NCBI RefSeq assembly: GCF_009761395.1
Contig: NZ_LEKN01000013.1
Span: 248,001 to 312,000, forward strand
Source of the DNA: Ursidibacter maritimus
Lineage (GTDB): Bacteria; Pseudomonadota; Gammaproteobacteria; Enterobacterales; Pasteurellaceae
Reading direction: 5' to 3'
DNA length: 64,000 nt
Made by a program: the position numbers and the translations under genes. Under the pieces are notes generated by a model that was given only the letters and a program-made list of their open reading frames with translations, was not told the DNA's origin and did not search any database. Every line of letters starts with the position of its first letter. Position 1 is the stretch's first letter. This document shows, piece by piece, positions 39,085 through 47,225 of this stretch.

Positions 39085-39113
39085 TTGACGAGTAAAGACT
39101 AAATCAGCATAAT
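39085..39113 (+). promoter_or_regulatory. Promoter of the Met-Leu-Gln tRNA cluster
   Basis: TTGACG (39085-39090) and CATAAT (39108-39113) with 17-base spacing, followed by a GC-rich ACGCCCCGC discriminator, the hallmark of stringently controlled stable-RNA promoters. It is 33 bases ahead of tRNA-Met; relA lies elsewhere in the same window. Confidence 0.85.
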
Positions 39114-39145
39114 ACGCCCCGCAAAGCCGATATGGCACGCAAAAT

Positions 39146-39222
39146 GGCTACATAGCTCAGCTGGTTAGAGCACAACACTCATAATGTTGGGGTCGCAAGT
39201 TCGAATCTCGCTGTAGCCACCA
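39146..39222 (+). tRNA. tRNA-Met (CAU)
   Basis: A 77-base cloverleaf: acceptor GGCTACA/TGTAGCC, anticodon loop CTCATAA (anticodon CAT at 39180-39182), T-loop TTCGAAT, encoded CCA. The 5' G1 paired with C72 and the A-rich anticodon loop fit elongator tRNA-Met; an Ile2 (lysidine-modified CAU) tRNA is less likely but cannot be excluded by eye. Confidence 0.9.
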
Positions 39223-39225
39223 TTT

Positions 39226-39310
39226 GCGGGACTGGCGAAATTGGTAGACGCACCAGATTTAGGTTCTGGCGCCGAGAGGTGTGTGGGTTCAAGTCCCTCG
39301 TCCCGCACCA
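39226..39310 (+). tRNA. tRNA-Leu (UAG)
   Basis: An 85-base class II tRNA with acceptor GCGGGAC/GTCCCGC, anticodon TAG at 39260-39262 within stem CCAGA/TCTGG, a long variable arm, T-loop TTCAAGT and encoded CCA. It follows tRNA-Met by 3 bases. Confidence 0.96.
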
Positions 39311-39334
39311 TTATGGCTTGCAAAATAAAACGAC

Positions 39335-39409
39335 TGGAGTATCGCCAAGCGGTAAGGCACTGGGTTTTGATCCCAGCATTCCTAGGTTCGAATCCTAGTA
39401 CTCCAGCCA
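39335..39409 (+). tRNA. tRNA-Gln (UUG), first copy
   Basis: A 75-base tRNA: acceptor TGGAGTA/TACTCCA, anticodon TTG at 39367-39369 in loop TTTTGAT, T-loop TTCGAAT, encoded CCA. Identical to the second copy. Confidence 0.96.
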
Positions 39410-39431
39410 TCTTATTTAAAACAATTCAAAT

Positions 39432-39455
39432 AACTAACTTAGGTTAGTTTTTTTA
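39432..39455 (+). terminator. Terminator between the two tRNA-Gln copies
   Basis: AACTAAC/GTTAGTT 7-bp stem, 4-base loop TTAG, then a run of seven T. It is located only 4 bases ahead of the second tRNA-Gln and would end the tRNA cluster transcript. Confidence 0.8.
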
Positions 39456-39458
39456 TTT

Positions 39459-39533
39459 TGGAGTATCGCCAAGCGGTAAGGCACTGGGTTTTGATCCCAG
39501 CATTCCTAGGTTCGAATCCTAGTACTCCAGCCA
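39459..39533 (+). tRNA. tRNA-Gln (UUG), second copy
   Basis: All 75 bases are identical to the copy at 39335-39409, including the encoded CCA. It lies behind a terminator and I see no promoter of its own, so its expression depends on read-through. Confidence 0.95.
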
Positions 39534-39647
39534 TTCTTTTTATCCTTGATTTATCTCACTTTATAACATAATTTTCCGATTATCTGCTTTAGTTATCCGC
39601 TAAAATTATTTAAAATTAAGATCTGTTTTATTCAAGAGATACACAAT

Positions 39648-39905
39648 ATGCTTAATCCAAAAAATTTAGAATCAATCGCTCAGCAATTACACAATGTATT
39701 ACCACAAGGGCTAAAAAATGTAGGTAACGATTTAGAAGAAAAATTCAAGCAAATCTTACAAGCTCAACTTGCCAAATTAGATGTTGTGACTCGTGAAGAA
39801 TTTGATGTGCAGTCCCAAGTGCTACTCCGTACTCGTGAAAAATTAAATGAATTAGAAAAACGCTTAGATGCACTTAACGAGCAAAAATCAACCTCTCAAA
39901 ACTAA
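39648..39905 (+). CDS. ubiK: Ubiquinone biosynthesis accessory factor UbiK (YqiC, BMFP family)
   Basis: An 85-residue protein of the BMFP/YqiC family, which forms trimers with a long C-terminal coiled coil and assists the Ubi complex. [47 protein letters not shown] is the family core, followed by a leucine-spaced coil [18 protein letters not shown]. It precedes pgi with a small gap and shares no obvious operon partners. Confidence 0.9.
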   Translation: MLNPKNLESIAQQLHNVLPQGLKNVGNDLEEKFKQILQAQLAKLDVVTREEFDVQSQVLLRTREKLNELEKRLDALNEQKSTSQN

Positions 39906-39933
39906 TTTTAAACTTAGCTTAAAGGACATTAAT

Positions 39934-41574
39934 ATGCAAAAAATTAACCCAACTCAAACTTTTGCGTGGAATGCGTTAGAGCAACATAAAAATGAAAATC
40001 TAACAATTACACAGCTTTTTGCCGAAGATCCAGAGCGTTTTAAACACTATTCATTGTGTTTTGAAGATCAAATTTTAGTCGATTTTTCTAAAAATGCCAT
40101 TAACCAACAAACCCTCTCATTATTGCGTCAACTTGCTGATGAATGTGGTTTGAAATCAGCCACTTATGCAATGTTTAATGGCGAAAAAATCAATCGCACT
40201 GAAAATCGTGCAGTTCTTCATACTGCACTTCGCAATCGTTCAAACACACCCGTTGAAGTTGATGGAAAAGATGTAATGCCCGAAGTCAATGCGGTATTGG
40301 CTAAAATGAAAGATTTTTGCCATCGAGTGATTTCAGGCGAATGGAAAGGTTACACTGGTAAGGCGATTACTGATGTAATCAATATTGGTATCGGTGGTTC
40401 GGATTTAGGTCCTTATATGGTGACAGAAGCACTACGTCCTTATAAAAACCATCTTAATATGCACTTTGTATCCAATGTTGATGGTACACATATCGCTGAA
40501 ACTTTACGCAAAGTTAATCCTGAAACGACTCTAATTTTAGTCGCATCAAAAACCTTTACCACCCAAGAAACGATGACAAATGCTCTTTCAGCTCGTGATT
40601 GGTTATTAGCCTCAGCTAAAGATGAATCTGCTGTTGCAAAACACTTTGTTGCACTTTCAACGAATGCTAAAGAAGTTGCTAAATTTGGGATTGATACAGC
40701 CAATATGTTTGAATTTTGGGATTGGGTAGGCGGACGTTACTCACTTTGGTCTGCGATCGGCTTATCAATCGCCCTTTCTCTTGGCTTCGAACATTTTGAG
40801 CAACTGTTAGCAGGTGCTCATGCAATGGATAAACATTTTCTAAATAGCCCTATTGAACAAAATATTCCGACAACTTTAGCATTAGTTGGTATTTGGAATA
40901 GCAATTTCTTAGGGGCAGAATCAGAAGCTATTTTACCTTATGACCAATATATGCATCGTTTTGCAGCCTATTTCCAACAAGGTAACATGGAATCTAACGG
41001 TAAATTTGTAGGACGAGATGGTAAAGCAGTAACCCATCAAACAGGTCCTATTATTTGGGGTGAGCCTGGTACTAATGGACAACACGCATTTTATCAACTT
41101 ATTCACCAAGGTACTAAATTGATTCCTTGCGATTTTATTGCCCCTGCTCAAAGCCATAATCCATTAGCAGATCATCATACAAAATTATTGTCAAACTTCT
41201 TTGCTCAAACAGAAGCGCTCGCTTTTGGTAAATCAAAAGACGTGGTGGAACAAGAGTTTTTACAAGCGGGTAAATCGCTAGAGGAAGTTGCAGAAATCGT
41301 ACCATTTAAAGTTTTCACAGGGAATAAACCGACCAACTCAATTTTAGTGCAAAAAATCACACCATTTACTTTAGGCGCATTGATTGCAATGTACGAACAT
41401 AAAATCTTTGTACAAGGCGTTATTTTCAATATTTATAGTTTCGACCAATGGGGTGTTGAGTTAGGTAAGCAACTTGCGAACCGTATTCTCCCAGAGCTAG
41501 AAAATAGTGAAGAGATTACTAGCCATGATAGTTCTACCAATGGCTTAATTAACCAATTTAAAGCGTGGCGATAA
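39934..41574 (+). CDS. pgi: Glucose-6-phosphate isomerase
   Basis: Pgi interconverts glucose-6-phosphate and fructose-6-phosphate. I chose the ATG at 39934 ([13 protein letters not shown]), preceded by AAAGGAC, giving 546 residues against 549 in E. coli; an upstream in-frame codon inside ubiK is not a plausible start. Motifs: [30 protein letters not shown], the catalytic-site [35 protein letters not shown] and a C-terminal [15 protein letters not shown] terminator follows. Confidence 0.98.
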   Translation: MQKINPTQTFAWNALEQHKNENLTITQLFAEDPERFKHYSLCFEDQILVDFSKNAINQQTLSLLRQLADECGLKSATYAMFNGEKINRTENRAVLHTALRNRSNTPVEVDGKDVMPEVNAVLAKMKDFCHRVISGEWKGYTGKAITDVINIGIGGSDLGPYMVTEALRPYKNHLNMHFVSNVDGTHIAETLRKVNPETTLILVASKTFTTQETMTNALSARDWLLASAKDESAVAKHFVALSTNAKEVAKFGIDTANMFEFWDWVGGRYSLWSAIGLSIALSLGFEHFEQLLAGAHAMDKHFLNSPIEQNIPTTLALVGIWNSNFLGAESEAILPYDQYMHRFAAYFQQGNMESNGKFVGRDGKAVTHQTGPIIWGEPGTNGQHAFYQLIHQGTKLIPCDFIAPAQSHNPLADHHTKLLSNFFAQTEALAFGKSKDVVEQEFLQAGKSLEEVAEIVPFKVFTGNKPTNSILVQKITPFTLGALIAMYEHKIFVQGVIFNIYSFDQWGVELGKQLANRILPELENSEEITSHDSSTNGLINQFKAWR

Positions 41575-41599
41575 TTCACCTAAAAGTAACATAAAATTT

Positions 41600-41632
41600 G
41601 CAGGGTGGGTTACCCCACTCTGCTGATTTTTA
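41600..41632 (+). terminator. Rho-independent terminator of pgi
   Basis: GCAGGGTGGG/CCCACTCTGC stem of 10 pairs (one G-T pair), 4-base loop, then TGATTTTTAT. Confidence 0.82.
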
Positions 41633-41646
41633 TCTCGCATAAATGA

Positions 41647-42327
41647 ATGAAAAAATACCTACTCGCACTATTTAGTTTACTCATTTTCACGCCTATTGCT
41701 TTTTCTGCTGAACGCCAAATTCAGTGTAAAGTTGTAGGAATTAGCGATGGCGATACCTTGACCTGCCTACTTGAACGAACGCCACTTAAAATTCGCCTAC
41801 AACATATTGATGCTCCAGAATCTACCCAAGCATTCGGCAACCGAGCAAAACAAGCTTTGTCTCATTTAACGTTTAAGAAGAATGTGACTATCCATATTTC
41901 AAGTTATGATAAATACCAACGCATATTAGGTGTAATTTATGATGGTGATCGGAATATCAATCTCACCTTAATCGAAATGGGAATGGCTTGGGCATACCGT
42001 CAAACGCAACCTATTTACCAACAAGCTCAACTGCAGGCTCAAACAAATAAAATCGGTTTATGGCGAGATCCTAACCCTATCAATCCAGCAGATTGGCGAT
42101 CAAGTAAGCGGTCAGATACCACACAAAATTTGCAAAAAATCCCTTATAACTCACCGCTTGGGATAGTTGATTGCAGTAAACAATTAAGTTGCAAAGAAAT
42201 GGAAAGGCGTGGTTTTAGCTACGCTCAGGTTCAACAACATTACCAACAATGCAACTGGAAGGAACGTGACGGAAATAAAGATGGTATCCCTTGTAATCGA
42301 CTTTATCGTAAGGCACAACAACGATGA
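41647..42327 (+). CDS. Secreted thermonuclease (SNase) with C-terminal Excalibur domain
   Basis: A 226-residue exported protein. The signal peptide ends near AFSA (residue 21). The staphylococcal-nuclease domain (about residues 22-140) carries SDGDTLTC, the catalytic RLQHIDAPES, FGNRAKQAL and YDKYQRILGVIY, so the active site is intact. A polar linker (about 150-175), encoded by an uptake-sequence pair, leads to an Excalibur calcium-binding domain: CKEM, then a Q-rich helix, YQQCNW and the DGNKDGIPC motif. It would cut extracellular or periplasmic nucleic acid in a Ca-dependent way. Its end overlaps the cysteine desulfurase gene by 4 bases. Confidence 0.88.
   Translation: MKKYLLALFSLLIFTPIAFSAERQIQCKVVGISDGDTLTCLLERTPLKIRLQHIDAPESTQAFGNRAKQALSHLTFKKNVTIHISSYDKYQRILGVIYDGDRNINLTLIEMGMAWAYRQTQPIYQQAQLQAQTNKIGLWRDPNPINPADWRSSKRSDTTQNLQKIPYNSPLGIVDCSKQLSCKEMERRGFSYAQVQQHYQQCNWKERDGNKDGIPCNRLYRKAQQR
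42106..42159 (+). repeat. Inverted uptake-sequence pair inside the nuclease gene
   Basis: AAGCGGT (42106-42112), ACAAAATTTGCAAAAAATCCC, then ACCGCTT (42153-42159). The pair encodes the linker between the SNase and Excalibur domains. Confidence 0.75.
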
Positions 42328-43517
42328 TAAATACACAATTTCGCCAACAATTCCCCTATTTCAAACAAAATGGCAACTGGACTTATTTAGATTCTGCTGC
42401 CACAACTTTAAAACCACAGATATTGATTGATGAAACTTGTCAGTTTTATCAATCAGCTGGGTCTGTTCATCGTAGCCAATATGATTTATCTCAAACTCAA
42501 GCCTATGAAAAGGCTAGAGATTTAGTCGCTAAACGTTTTAATGTCGTTACCCGAGAAGCTGTGATTTGGACAAGCGGTACAACTCACGCCATTAACATTA
42601 TTGCTAACGGACTTGATGAACAAATTCAAACCGATGATGAAATCATTATTACCGTTGCAGAACATCACGCCAATTTTGTACCTTGGCAACAATTAGCAGA
42701 ACGCAAACACGCAAAATTAGTGGTATTACCACTAAATGAAAATTATCAGTTAGAACCGACCGCTTTACAAAATGCCCTTTCCGAACGAACTAAAATTGTC
42801 GCCCTCAATTTAGTGTCAAATGTAACGGGTGTTCGCCAACCTGTTGAGGCTCTCATTCCGATTATCCGCCAATATACCGAAGCTAAAGTTATTCTTGATA
42901 TAGCCCAAGCGGTCTGTTCTGAACAGGTTGATGTACAAAAATTAGATGCTGATTTTTACGCCTTTTCCGCTCATAAAATGTATGGCCCGACTGGCGTAGG
43001 TGTACTGATGGGAAAATCGCAAAGTTTAGCACAAATCAAACCGCTTATTTTTGGGGGAAAAATGCTCCAAAATGTGACAGAGCAACAGCTCACCTTAGCC
43101 GAATTACCTTATAGATTAGAAGCGGGAACACCAAATATTGCAGGTATTATCGGCTTTGGCAAAGTGCTTGAATGGCTAGAAACATGGGATTTTCAACAGC
43201 TTAACCAAGGTTTATATCATCTAGCTACTCAAATGCGTAAACGGTTAGAGAGCTACCCTAATATACAAATTCTAGGCAATGCAATTAGTCCAACGATGAG
43301 TTTTACTTTTAGTAACCAGCACCACGCAGATCTAGCAACAATTTTAGCCGAGCAAAAAATAGCATTGCGCAGTGGGGAGCATTGTGCCAAACCTTATTTA
43401 CGCTATTTATCGAAAACAGGAACGTTACGCTTATCCCTTGCTCATTACAATATATCCGATGATCTTAACCAATTTTTTAATGCCCTAGATACTACGTTAG
43501 CAATTTTGCAAGATTAA
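42324..43517 (+). CDS. csdA: Cysteine desulfurase, CsdA/SufS type
   Basis: A 397-residue group II PLP cysteine desulfurase that removes sulfur from cysteine for Fe-S or thio-cofactor assembly. WTYLDSAATTLKPQ is the N-terminal signature, VHRSQYDLSQTQAYEKAR and WTSGTTHAINIIANGL follow, the PLP lysine is in AFSAHKMYGPTGVGVLMG, and the nucleophile cysteine lies in LRSGEHCAKPYL. Neither suf genes nor csdE adjoin it, so CsdA is a better label than SufS. Coupled by a 4-base overlap to the upstream nuclease gene. Confidence 0.88.
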   Translation: MINTQFRQQFPYFKQNGNWTYLDSAATTLKPQILIDETCQFYQSAGSVHRSQYDLSQTQAYEKARDLVAKRFNVVTREAVIWTSGTTHAINIIANGLDEQIQTDDEIIITVAEHHANFVPWQQLAERKHAKLVVLPLNENYQLEPTALQNALSERTKIVALNLVSNVTGVRQPVEALIPIIRQYTEAKVILDIAQAVCSEQVDVQKLDADFYAFSAHKMYGPTGVGVLMGKSQSLAQIKPLIFGGKMLQNVTEQQLTLAELPYRLEAGTPNIAGIIGFGKVLEWLETWDFQQLNQGLYHLATQMRKRLESYPNIQILGNAISPTMSFTFSNQHHADLATILAEQKIALRSGEHCAKPYLRYLSKTGTLRLSLAHYNISDDLNQFFNALDTTLAILQD

Positions 43518-43646
43518 GGCTAATCAGATCAAAAAATTATAGATTTTATAAATTTCTGCTAGAACGAAAAAGCGGAATAAGGTAATCTTTGCAACAGTTT
43601 TTATTTATTTTATAAGTTTAATTATTTTATTGATAAGGTGATTTTT

Positions 43647-44612
43647 ATGGTTAAAAAAATTGCAGTTTTAACAAGTGGTGGTGATGCACCTGGTATGAAC
43701 GCCGCTATTCGTGGTGTAGTGCGTGCTGCATTAAGCGAAGGCTTAGAAGTATATGGTATTCAAGATGGTTATTATGGTTTATATCACGATAAAGTGACTA
43801 AACTAGAACGCCGTTCTGTATCTGAAGTGATCAATCGTGGTGGAACATTCTTAGGTTCTGCACGTTTCCCGCAATTTAGAGATCCTGAAGTCCGTAAAAA
43901 AGCGGTGGAAACATTAAAGAAATATGAGATTGATGCGTTGGTTGTAATCGGTGGTGACGGTTCATATATGGGGGCAAAATTACTCACAGAAGAATACGGT
44001 ATCGCCTGTATCGGCTTACCAGGTACAATTGATAATGATATTGTAGGAACAGACTATACAATCGGTTTCCAAACCGCATTAGAAACTGCACTAGAAGCTA
44101 TTGACCGCTTGCGTGATACATCAACATCTCACCAACGTATCTCAATTGTTGAAATTATGGGACGCCACTGTGGTGATTTAACCATCAATGCTGCTTTAGC
44201 AGGTGGTTGTGAATACATTATCGTACCAGAAAAAGGGTTAGATAAAGAATCACTAATGCGTAACATTGGTCAAGGTTTTGAAAAAGGAAAACGCCATGCC
44301 ATTATTGCGATTACTGAAATGATGACGAATGTTCATGAACTTGCAAAAGAAATTGAAGAAAAATTTGGCCACGAAACGCGTGCAACTGTATTAGGTCACG
44401 TTCAACGTGGTGGCGCGCCTTGTGCCTTCGACCGTATCTTAGCTTCTCGTATGGGCGTATATGCCGTTGAGCTATTACTCCAAGGTCACGCTGGACGTTG
44501 TGTCGGTATTCAAAACGAAAAACTGGTTCACCACGACATTATTGATGCAATCACCAATATGCGTCGTCAGTTTAAAGAAGAATTATTTGAAACATCAAGA
44601 AAGTTATTCTAG
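43647..44612 (+). CDS. pfkA: ATP-dependent 6-phosphofructokinase
   Basis: PfkA phosphorylates fructose-6-phosphate, the committed glycolytic step. I chose ATG at 43647 ([18 protein letters not shown]), 8 bases after an AAGG site, giving 321 residues against 320 in E. coli; a GTG 9 bases upstream is less likely. Motifs: [16 protein letters not shown], the ATP-site [12 protein letters not shown], the catalytic aspartate in [17 protein letters not shown] and [11 protein letters not shown]. Followed by a hairpin. Confidence 0.98.
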   Translation: MVKKIAVLTSGGDAPGMNAAIRGVVRAALSEGLEVYGIQDGYYGLYHDKVTKLERRSVSEVINRGGTFLGSARFPQFRDPEVRKKAVETLKKYEIDALVVIGGDGSYMGAKLLTEEYGIACIGLPGTIDNDIVGTDYTIGFQTALETALEAIDRLRDTSTSHQRISIVEIMGRHCGDLTINAALAGGCEYIIVPEKGLDKESLMRNIGQGFEKGKRHAIIAITEMMTNVHELAKEIEEKFGHETRATVLGHVQRGGAPCAFDRILASRMGVYAVELLLQGHAGRCVGIQNEKLVHHDIIDAITNMRRQFKEELFETSRKLF

Positions 44613-44629
44613 CGTTCAACCTCTAAATA

Positions 44630-44654
44630 AGTAAGGTGGTTAATCCACCTTACT
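44630..44654 (+). terminator. Hairpin after pfkA
   Basis: AGTAAGGTGG/CCACCTTACT 10-bp perfect stem with a 5-base loop; the T run is weak (CTCTTGC). Confidence 0.65.
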
Positions 44655-44701
44655 CTTGCTAGATATAGCTACTAAGTATAGTACTATGAACTTAGAATCT
44701 A

Positions 44702-45580
44702 CTATTTTATTCTTTTCCCAATTTCTCTGACTAAATAGCCTGTTCCTGGTATTGCATTTCCCGCAATTTCTGCTGCAACTTCTGTAATTCCTTCACGATT
44801 ATTATGAAGAATATTTTTAATTGAAGTTAAAACATTATCTTTAACAACTTTTCCTGTAACACCATCAACTTCAATTTCTTTAACCTCATTCGTCTCAGTG
44901 TTGATATATTCGAAAATAAAAATAGGATGGTAATATAAATTGAACTTAGTGAACTGAACCAGATCTTTAAAATATTGTGTATTGTCAGTGGTAGATTCAG
45001 TTAATTTATAAAACTCACTGGTAATTTTACGTTCAATATTTTGTTTTGCTGGAGGAATTTTATCAGTTAAATCTAAATCATTTAATGACTGACTTGTAAT
45101 CTCATCTGAAGAATCTTGATCATTTTCATGATATTCAATATAACTACGATATACGCTATCATTTGAAATTAATAAACCATTCGCATCAAAGATACGGCTA
45201 ATACACTTTTTATAATGTGCAATCCCTACTGCTGGCACCTCAATACTTCTTTGATGGCTTGGATTTTTCACTTCATATATATTCCCATTAATAGTTAGTT
45301 GCTTAGTATTTTCCTCGTTAATGGGGATATTGAGTAGTGTTTGATATTCATAATCAAGAGTATGCGTTGCCTCAACTAACCAAAATGGCAAAAGATTACT
45401 TTTAACTCGTTGGAATTTTAACCCTGATTTCTTAAAAAGATTCATAATAGAATTAGTTTGAATACTTTTCCCAACCTCAGTAAATGCATCTTCTATAGAA
45501 CAGTATTCTCGCAGCTCAATAATACTCGCTTCAATTCTTCGTACTTCTTGGCGTTGATTATCTATAAACTCAGTCGTCAT
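44702..45580 (-). CDS. Uncharacterised protein with repeated W/Y-V-E(Y/A) beta units
   Basis: A 292-residue cytoplasmic-looking protein without a signal peptide. Visible elements: LPFWLVEATHTLDYEYQTLL near residue 65, a matching LYYHPIFIFEYINTETNEVKEIEVDGVTGKVV near 220-250 (a PYY-x-V-EY-type strand pair that closes with VDGVTG), and a C-terminal helix AAEIAGNAIPGTGYLVREIGKRIK with a hydrophobic glycine-rich stretch that may contact a membrane. No family name comes to mind. It stands alone, with A/T-rich flanks and a palindromic element upstream, and converges on pfkA. It could be an accessory gene. Confidence 0.6.
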   Translation of the reverse strand: MTTEFIDNQRQEVRRIEASIIELREYCSIEDAFTEVGKSIQTNSIMNLFKKSGLKFQRVKSNLLPFWLVEATHTLDYEYQTLLNIPINEENTKQLTINGNIYEVKNPSHQRSIEVPAVGIAHYKKCISRIFDANGLLISNDSVYRSYIEYHENDQDSSDEITSQSLNDLDLTDKIPPAKQNIERKITSEFYKLTESTTDNTQYFKDLVQFTKFNLYYHPIFIFEYINTETNEVKEIEVDGVTGKVVKDNVLTSIKNILHNNREGITEVAAEIAGNAIPGTGYLVREIGKRIK

Positions 45581-45706
45581 AAACTATCTCCTTTGTATGT
45601 ATGGTTATCTGTATAATTACAGTCTATCAAGCTCCAATTTACAAGTAAATAAAAGAGTAAATTACCTATCCTGATATTAAATACTTATTTTGGTAACTAT
45701 ATTTTA

Positions 45707-45749
45707 GGGGCTGTATTAGATTCACAGTTATGTTAGTCTAATACAGTCC
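45707..45749. repeat. Palindromic element, possible IS end or MITE scar
   Basis: CTGTATTAGA (45711-45720) and TCTAATACAG (45737-45746) are perfect 10-base complements; the outer GG/CC pairs extend the stem to about 13 bp with one mismatch. The left end begins GGGGCTGTATTAGATT, similar in style to terminal inverted repeats of IS1595/IS1016-like elements. No transposase is present. The surrounding gap 45581-45912 holds otherwise only the yajG terminator. Confidence 0.45.
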
Positions 45750-45849
45750 AAAATCATTCTAACCAGGTAAAATAAGCAATAAGAAATCTGCCACACACCT
45801 ACTCTAAACTAACAAGATCTTGCAATACATAATATGCGACAAAATAATT

Positions 45850-45883
45850 AGCCCCTTAAGTGTAATTAACATCCTAAGGGGCT
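45850..45883 (-). terminator. Terminator of the YajG-family gene
   Basis: AGCCCCTTA/TAAGGGGCT 9-bp perfect stem; on the minus strand it continues into AATTATTTT. Confidence 0.75.
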
Positions 45884-45912
45884 CAATATTAATCAGTCAA
45901 TTTACTGAATGA

Positions 45913-46500
45913 CTACTTAAATTGATGAATAGCATTACCAACTTCATTATCATTATAAATAGATTGGATAGCGTCAGTATATGCCTGATTTAAAACGTTA
46001 TGGATCTCTTTATTACTTGCTCCGAAAGCGCCTTCATAAGAACGAGAAGTACTGAAGTTTTTATTAAAATGACCTCTTGCCCCTTGCACTGCAATTTCAA
46101 CATCAACATTAGCATTGACTTTATAACGTAAATTACCCTGTTCAACATCAGCAAAGAAACGTTTGACTTTCACAGTTACATTTGCATTTCCAGCACCTTG
46201 TACCACAGTAAACCCTTTACTATTTAGATTCTGTTGCATTGCCTGCTGAAATAAATGAGAAACCTGTGGTACAGCATTTAAACGAATAACATTACCGCTA
46301 TCTGTATAATTTGCTATTTCTGCTGATGGACGTAAATCTTGAGTCATCACATTTACTAGCGCTGTTTGATTATTTGTATTAAACACTGCAGTCGGCGCAG
46401 GCACATTAAATGTCAACGTATTTGATTGATTTTGGCAACCTGCTAATACTGCTGTACCAAATAAAGAAACGATGAGCATTGCTTTTTGAGTGAGTTTCAT
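45913..46500 (-). CDS. yajG: YajG family lipoprotein
   Basis: A 195-residue lipoprotein precursor with lipobox LAGC (Cys22). The mature protein matches YajG: LTFNVPAPTAVFNTNNQTALVNVMTQDLRPSAEIANY, LNSKGFTVV and the C-terminal repeat of NKEIHNVLNQAYTDAIQSIYND. The function is unknown. As in E. coli it lies divergent from bolA. Confidence 0.85.
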   Translation of the reverse strand: MKLTQKAMLIVSLFGTAVLAGCQNQSNTLTFNVPAPTAVFNTNNQTALVNVMTQDLRPSAEIANYTDSGNVIRLNAVPQVSHLFQQAMQQNLNSKGFTVVQGAGNANVTVKVKRFFADVEQGNLRYKVNANVDVEIAVQGARGHFNKNFSTSRSYEGAFGASNKEIHNVLNQAYTDAIQSIYNDNEVGNAIHQFK

Positions 46501-46579
46501 AAAACCTTCCTTATATTGAGTAAATTATGGCTAAAGTATAGTATTATCTTACTAAATTTCCAATCATTCAGGAGAAACA

Positions 46580-46891
46580 ATGTCTGTACAACAAACAATT
46601 ATTCAAAAATTAACTGAACAATTCACACCGAGTATGCTACAAGTTGAAAATGAAAGCCACCGCCATAGCTCTGGACGTGGTGCTGAATCCCATTTTAAAG
46701 TCACTATTGTTTCAGCTGAATTCGAACAAATGCGTACACTTGCTCGTCATCGCAATGTATATCAATGCCTAGCAGATGAATTAGCGAATGGCGTACACGC
46801 ACTAGCGCTACATACCTATACCCAACAAGAATGGCTTGAACAAGACGAAGTAGCACCCAAATCGACAAACTGTGTAGGACATGGTCACTAA
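46580..46891 (+). CDS. bolA: BolA family protein
   Basis: A 103-residue BolA protein, which binds monothiol glutaredoxins and 2Fe-2S clusters and affects morphology genes. ESHRHSSGRGAESHFKVTIVSAEF is the family signature with the conserved histidines, and ELANGVHALALHTYTQQEW the C-terminal helix. Its AGGAG site is 7 bases before the start. Divergent from yajG; a hairpin follows. Confidence 0.93.
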   Translation: MSVQQTIIQKLTEQFTPSMLQVENESHRHSSGRGAESHFKVTIVSAEFEQMRTLARHRNVYQCLADELANGVHALALHTYTQQEWLEQDEVAPKSTNCVGHGH

Positions 46892-46924
46892 ATTTACAAA
46901 CACTATACAAAACGGAAAAACTCC

Positions 46925-46953
46925 TTGATTAGTCAATTAAATTTTTGTATAGT
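46925..46953 (+). promoter_or_regulatory. Candidate promoter of tRNA-Ser
   Basis: TTGATT (46925-46930) and TATAGT (46948-46953) spaced by 17 bases, about 50 bases ahead of tRNA-Ser. Confidence 0.55.
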
Positions 46954-46968
46954 TCTCATCAGTTTAGA

Positions 46969-46995
46969 AATGTGCATTTATATGCACATTTTTTA
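46969..46995 (+). terminator. Terminator-like hairpin between bolA and tRNA-Ser
   Basis: AATGTGCAT/ATGCACATT 9-bp stem, 4-base loop, then six T. It should end bolA transcription but lies downstream of the candidate tRNA-Ser promoter, 7 bases from the tRNA. Confidence 0.75.
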
Positions 46996-47002
46996 TTGAT
47001 TT

Positions 47003-47092
47003 GGTGAGATGTCCGAGTGGTTGAAGGAGCACGCCTGGAAAGCGTGTATATGGGAGACTGTATCGGGGGTTCGAATCCCCCTCTCACCGCCA
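47003..47092 (+). tRNA. tRNA-Ser (GGA)
   Basis: A 90-base class II tRNA: acceptor GGTGAGA/TCTCACC, anticodon GGA at 47037-47039 in loop CTGGAAA, a long variable arm, T-loop TTCGAAT and encoded CCA. Confidence 0.97.
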
Positions 47093-47137
47093 TTCAATAG
47101 TAATTTCATAGATAATTCCTTGTTAAATTTTTTATTT

Positions 47138-47169
47138 TCCCCAAACATTCCCTGTTTGGGGATTTTTTT
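47138..47169 (+). terminator. Terminator of tRNA-Ser
   Basis: TCCCCAAACA/TGTTTGGGGA 10-bp perfect stem, 5-base loop, then seven T. Confidence 0.92.
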
Positions 47170-47188
47170 ATGTTAACCAGACAATCAA

Positions 47189-47213
47189 TAAAAAAGGCAA
47201 TATTTAATTGCCT
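47189..47213 (-). terminator. Terminator of the NlpE-like gene
   Basis: AGGCAAT/ATTGCCT 7-bp stem; on the minus strand it is followed by six T. Confidence 0.8.
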
Positions 47214-47225
47214 AGCCATTCATAC

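Noticed and set aside
39165-39447. Open frames across the tRNA cluster on both strands
   Set aside because: They are translations of tRNA genes, not proteins.
39335-39533. CAAGCGGT within both tRNA-Gln D-arms, eight of nine uptake-core bases
   Set aside because: It is the normal tRNA-Gln D-arm and lacks the A/T tract.
45609-45622. CTG-N8-CAG motif resembling a LexA box upstream of the 292-residue gene
   Set aside because: LexA boxes need CTG-N10-CAG; spacing is two short.
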